From NCBI RefSeq assembly GCF_001308875.1, contig NZ_KQ465112.1, positions 62,001 to 126,000 of the forward strand: a DNA stretch of 64,000 nt, read 5' to 3'. Below are positions 61,943 through 64,000 of the stretch, one piece after another. Position numbers and translations under genes: made by a program. The notes beneath the pieces were generated by a model that saw only the letters and a list, made by a program, of their open reading frames with translations, was not told where the DNA came from and did not search any database. Numbering within the stretch: the first letter of the stretch is position 1; each line of letters begins with the position of its first letter. This DNA is from Lysinibacillus sp. ZYM-1 (lineage in GTDB: Bacteria > Bacillota > Bacilli > Bacillales_A > Planococcaceae).

Positions 61943-63925
61943 ATGAAATTAAGCGATCATATACTTTTATGGAATCACGCGTATATTAAAATAATGGATA
62001 TACGTTTTATGAAGATGGAACAAGGAGAAGCTTTTGGCCCGTATCGATTGCCAGCAAATGCTTTTCTTTATACTAAAAGAGGCGGTGCTCAAATATGGAT
62101 TGATAAAAATAGCTATTTGGTACAGACCTTTCATGTTCTGCATGCAGGAAAAGGGGTGTGTATACGGATTGTAGCGGAGAAGGAATTTGAATATTATATG
62201 ATTTTCTATAAAGCAACGCTATCATTACCAAAGCGGCAAGAAATTGTAGCTTTATTGGAAAACGACAATCCGTTCCGATATCAGTATGCTTTTGCGCCAG
62301 CTAACCCACTTACACTACTTGATAAAGCGGAGCAGATGAATATAGTTTGGTTGCAATCTGATGATAAAGAGTTGAAAAATTTACATATAAAATCTTTGTT
62401 TTATCAATATGTCTATGAATTATTCCGACAAATGCACACACAAGGGATTCACCCAGTAAAGCAAGATTTAGTCACAGAAGCAGCTCGTTACATAGAGGAA
62501 CATTATCATATGCCTTTGACGCTTGAAAAATTGGCTCAGGAATTATCATGTAGTGTTGGTTATTTATCAAAGCTGTTTAAAGAAAAAATGCATACGAGCC
62601 CGATTCATTATTTGGGTGCAATACGTATAAAACAAGCAGCGAAATTACTAGTACAAACAGATGCGACATTGCAGGAAATTGCCGAGCATGTCGGCTATCC
62701 CGACGGCTATTCATTAAGCCGAAGCTTTAAACGACATAAAGGCATATCTCCAGTTCAATTTAAAGTAGCGTGGAGACAAAAACGCCAAGGTGAAGATGAA
62801 GAATTGCCACTTTGGAAAAGAAGATATGCTATTCTCCCTCATAAAATCGAGTGGTATATTGATGATGAAATTGAAAATCATTATCAACGAAAGGGAGCAA
62901 GCGAAATGTATAAGTTTAAAAACATGAAGGTAACGGCCATGACGTTGCTTATGTGCCTATCATTGTTACTAGCAGCATGCACAAATGCAACAAATACAAA
63001 CGGCGCCTCACCAGCGGCAAATCAAGTAGAAACAAAGGCGAATAGTGGGCAAGAAGTGATGCAAGAAGGAAAAACAAGAATTGTTTCTACGCCAAGAGGG
63101 GATGTAGAAATTCCAGCACAACCACAACGTGTTGCAGCTGACCAATATATGGGACAACTTTTAAAGCTAGGAATTATTCCAATCGGTGTCCGTGAAGGAA
63201 TGTTAACGGAAGGGTGGATAGAAAAATCAGATATTCCTCAAGAAACACTAGATAAAATTGAAAATTTAGGTAACTTTCCAATGAACCCCGAAAAATTAAT
63301 TATGTTAGAGCCAGATTTAATCATTGGGTCGATTGAGAAAAACATTGAACAATATGAAAAAATTGGAACAACGGTTTTTATCCCCTATTGGGAAGAACTT
63401 TCAACTGCAGGGCCTTTGGAAAAATTCAGAAGAATTGCTGAAGTATTTGGAAAAGAGCAGGAAGCGGAGCAATGGATAGAAGAATATGAACGTAAGGTAG
63501 AAGATGCTCGAAAACAAATAGATGGCATCATTAAAGAAGGCGAAACGGTGTCAATCGTGCAATTAAGCCCTACAGGTTTGTTTGTGTTAGCTGCTGAGGG
63601 TGGGAATTATGGTAGTAATACCATTTATCAGATGTTGAAATTACCTCCGACAGAACAAGCATTAAATATGAAAGAAGGCTTTGAAAATATCTCATTAGAG
63701 GTGCTACCAGAGTATTTAGGTGATCATGTATTCGTCTATGTGAATTCGCAGGAAGATGCAGAAGAGATTTTGAACAGCCCAATCTGGCAAGGAGCCCCTG
63801 CTGTGAAAAATGGCCATGTTTATATGTATGGTGAATTCGATGATGAATTTGTGATGGAAGATCCGTATTCTTTAGATCTTCAACTTGAGAAAATTGTCAA
63901 AGTTTTATTAGAGAAAAAGCAGTGA
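61943..63925 (+). CDS. AraC-type regulator joined in frame to a siderophore-binding lipoprotein
   Basis: 660 codons. Residues 1-170 form an AraC-like ligand-binding part. Residues 176-278 carry two helix-turn-helices (LTLEKLAQELSCSVGYLSKLFKEKM; LQEIAEHVGYPDGYSLSRSFKRHKGISP). A linker (279-321) follows. From Met322 there is a complete lipoprotein with lipobox LLAAC (Cys346) and a Peripla_BP_2 Fe-siderophore-binding domain (RIVSTPRGDVEIPAQPQRVAA; LEPDLIIGS). B. subtilis Btr is also AraC plus a FeuA-like domain, but it is cytoplasmic with no lipoprotein signal. Here the full ORF would place a signal sequence mid-protein, so two products are likely. Confidence 0.85.
   Translation: MKLSDHILLWNHAYIKIMDIRFMKMEQGEAFGPYRLPANAFLYTKRGGAQIWIDKNSYLVQTFHVLHAGKGVCIRIVAEKEFEYYMIFYKATLSLPKRQEIVALLENDNPFRYQYAFAPANPLTLLDKAEQMNIVWLQSDDKELKNLHIKSLFYQYVYELFRQMHTQGIHPVKQDLVTEAARYIEEHYHMPLTLEKLAQELSCSVGYLSKLFKEKMHTSPIHYLGAIRIKQAAKLLVQTDATLQEIAEHVGYPDGYSLSRSFKRHKGISPVQFKVAWRQKRQGEDEELPLWKRRYAILPHKIEWYIDDEIENHYQRKGASEMYKFKNMKVTAMTLLMCLSLLLAACTNATNTNGASPAANQVETKANSGQEVMQEGKTRIVSTPRGDVEIPAQPQRVAADQYMGQLLKLGIIPIGVREGMLTEGWIEKSDIPQETLDKIENLGNFPMNPEKLIMLEPDLIIGSIEKNIEQYEKIGTTVFIPYWEELSTAGPLEKFRRIAEVFGKEQEAEQWIEEYERKVEDARKQIDGIIKEGETVSIVQLSPTGLFVLAAEGGNYGSNTIYQMLKLPPTEQALNMKEGFENISLEVLPEYLGDHVFVYVNSQEDAEEILNSPIWQGAPAVKNGHVYMYGEFDDEFVMEDPYSLDLQLEKIVKVLLEKKQ
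62872..62886 (+). promoter_or_regulatory. Internal Fur box inside the coding sequence
   Basis: TGAAAATCATTATCA matches the Fur 7-1-7 consensus except at one position. It encodes the peptide ENHYQ of the linker. A weak promoter (TTGATG at 62859-62864, 17 bases, TATCAA at 62882-62887) overlaps it. It lies 20 bases before the internal lipoprotein start. Confidence 0.72.
62906..63925 (+). CDS. Embedded Fe-siderophore ABC transporter substrate-binding lipoprotein
   Basis: 339 residues from ATG 62906, in the frame of the AraC-type ORF. AAAGGGAG (62890-62897) is 8 bases upstream, an ideal ribosome site. The protein begins MYKFKNMKVTAMTLLMCLSL followed by LLAAC, a full lipoprotein signal (Cys25), then a low-complexity spacer and a Peripla_BP_2 domain. 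A Fur box precedes it. Independent expression as a surface siderophore receptor is the best reading. Its permease and ATPase genes are not in the window, which ends shortly after. Confidence 0.72.
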   Translation: MYKFKNMKVTAMTLLMCLSLLLAACTNATNTNGASPAANQVETKANSGQEVMQEGKTRIVSTPRGDVEIPAQPQRVAADQYMGQLLKLGIIPIGVREGMLTEGWIEKSDIPQETLDKIENLGNFPMNPEKLIMLEPDLIIGSIEKNIEQYEKIGTTVFIPYWEELSTAGPLEKFRRIAEVFGKEQEAEQWIEEYERKVEDARKQIDGIIKEGETVSIVQLSPTGLFVLAAEGGNYGSNTIYQMLKLPPTEQALNMKEGFENISLEVLPEYLGDHVFVYVNSQEDAEEILNSPIWQGAPAVKNGHVYMYGEFDDEFVMEDPYSLDLQLEKIVKVLLEKKQ

Positions 63926-63962
63926 CCAACAATACTTGAACTTGTATTAACATGAACATTTA

Positions 63963-64000
63963 CCCTCCCTGTTTGCTTGTTTTTAGACAAATGAGGAGGG
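63963..64000 (+). terminator. Hairpin at the window end, probable terminator
   Basis: CCCTCC (63963-63968) and GTTTG pair with CAAAT and GGAGGG (63995-64000). Any T-run would lie beyond the window. Confidence 0.5.

Noticed and set aside
1-64000. CRISPR arrays, tRNA or rRNA genes, complete insertion sequences
   Set aside because: None were recognised anywhere in the window on reading both strands.

Overview
The window comes from a low-GC, Gram-positive, endospore-forming relative of Bacillus. The content fits a Lysinibacillus-like member of the Bacillaceae/Planococcaceae (inference). The grounds are AT-rich DNA, strong AGGAGG-type ribosome sites, T-box and cobalamin riboswitch control, a CdaS-type sporulation diadenylate cyclase, and a cobalamin operon laid out like the Bacillus megaterium cobI operon. 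No rRNA, tRNA, complete insertion sequence, prophage or CRISPR array was seen.

Layout. 1-5.6 kb: a 5'-truncated S9 prolyl-oligopeptidase-type peptidase, two penicillin-binding-protein/beta-lactamase-fold serine hydrolases and an RpiR-type regulator. 6-8.3 kb: a Y-family DNA polymerase, a decayed remnant of a second copy, and an alpha/beta hydrolase. 8.3-12.2 kb: a small surface-glycan cluster (CapE-like dehydratase, RmlD-like reductase, GT2) divergent from a GT4 glycosyltransferase. 12.3-16.4 kb: a GNAT acetyltransferase and a large secreted subtilase.

16.5-35.8 kb is the core of the window. A cobalt ECF transporter (cbiMNQO, minus strand) and an anaerobic-type cobalamin operon (cbiW, cbiH60, cbiX, cbiJ, cbiC, cbiD, cbiET, cbiL, cbiF, cbiG, cbiA, precorrin-2 dehydrogenase, cobA, nitroreductase, btuR, cbiP, methyltransferase) diverge from one intergenic region. 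Each arm has its own cobalamin riboswitch and terminator, so B12 should shut off cobalt import and corrin-ring synthesis together. Most genes overlap by 1-8 bases. The final methyltransferase is coupled to cbiP and has no known role.

35.9-48 kb: RNase Z; a TetR regulator with a frameshifted drug-efflux gene and matching operators; CdaS; and a MarR/MhqR-like regulator with palindromic operators before a ring-cleaving dioxygenase, a flavin monooxygenase and an FMN reductase. Then come a DUF2332 protein, a LysR regulator, two broken genes (cyclopropane fatty acid synthase, antibiotic-biosynthesis-type monooxygenase), an HxlR regulator, and probably the deleted remains of its target. 48.6-57.7 kb: a DUF1450 protein, NamA, proC behind a T-box with a proline specifier, an MBL-fold hydrolase, an SDR, a MerR regulator, a CPBP protease and argGH. 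57.7-64 kb: a carboxymuconolactone-decarboxylase family protein, a GntR/DUF1648 pair, a lipoprotein hydrolase, a DUF3784 protein and a long ORF joining an AraC regulator in frame to a complete siderophore-binding lipoprotein.

The observations most worth following are the AraC-lipoprotein ORF, whose junction encodes a Fur box, ribosome site, start codon and lipobox; the cluster of recently broken genes at 38-48 kb; the decayed second Y-family polymerase; and the methyltransferase closing the cobalamin operon.
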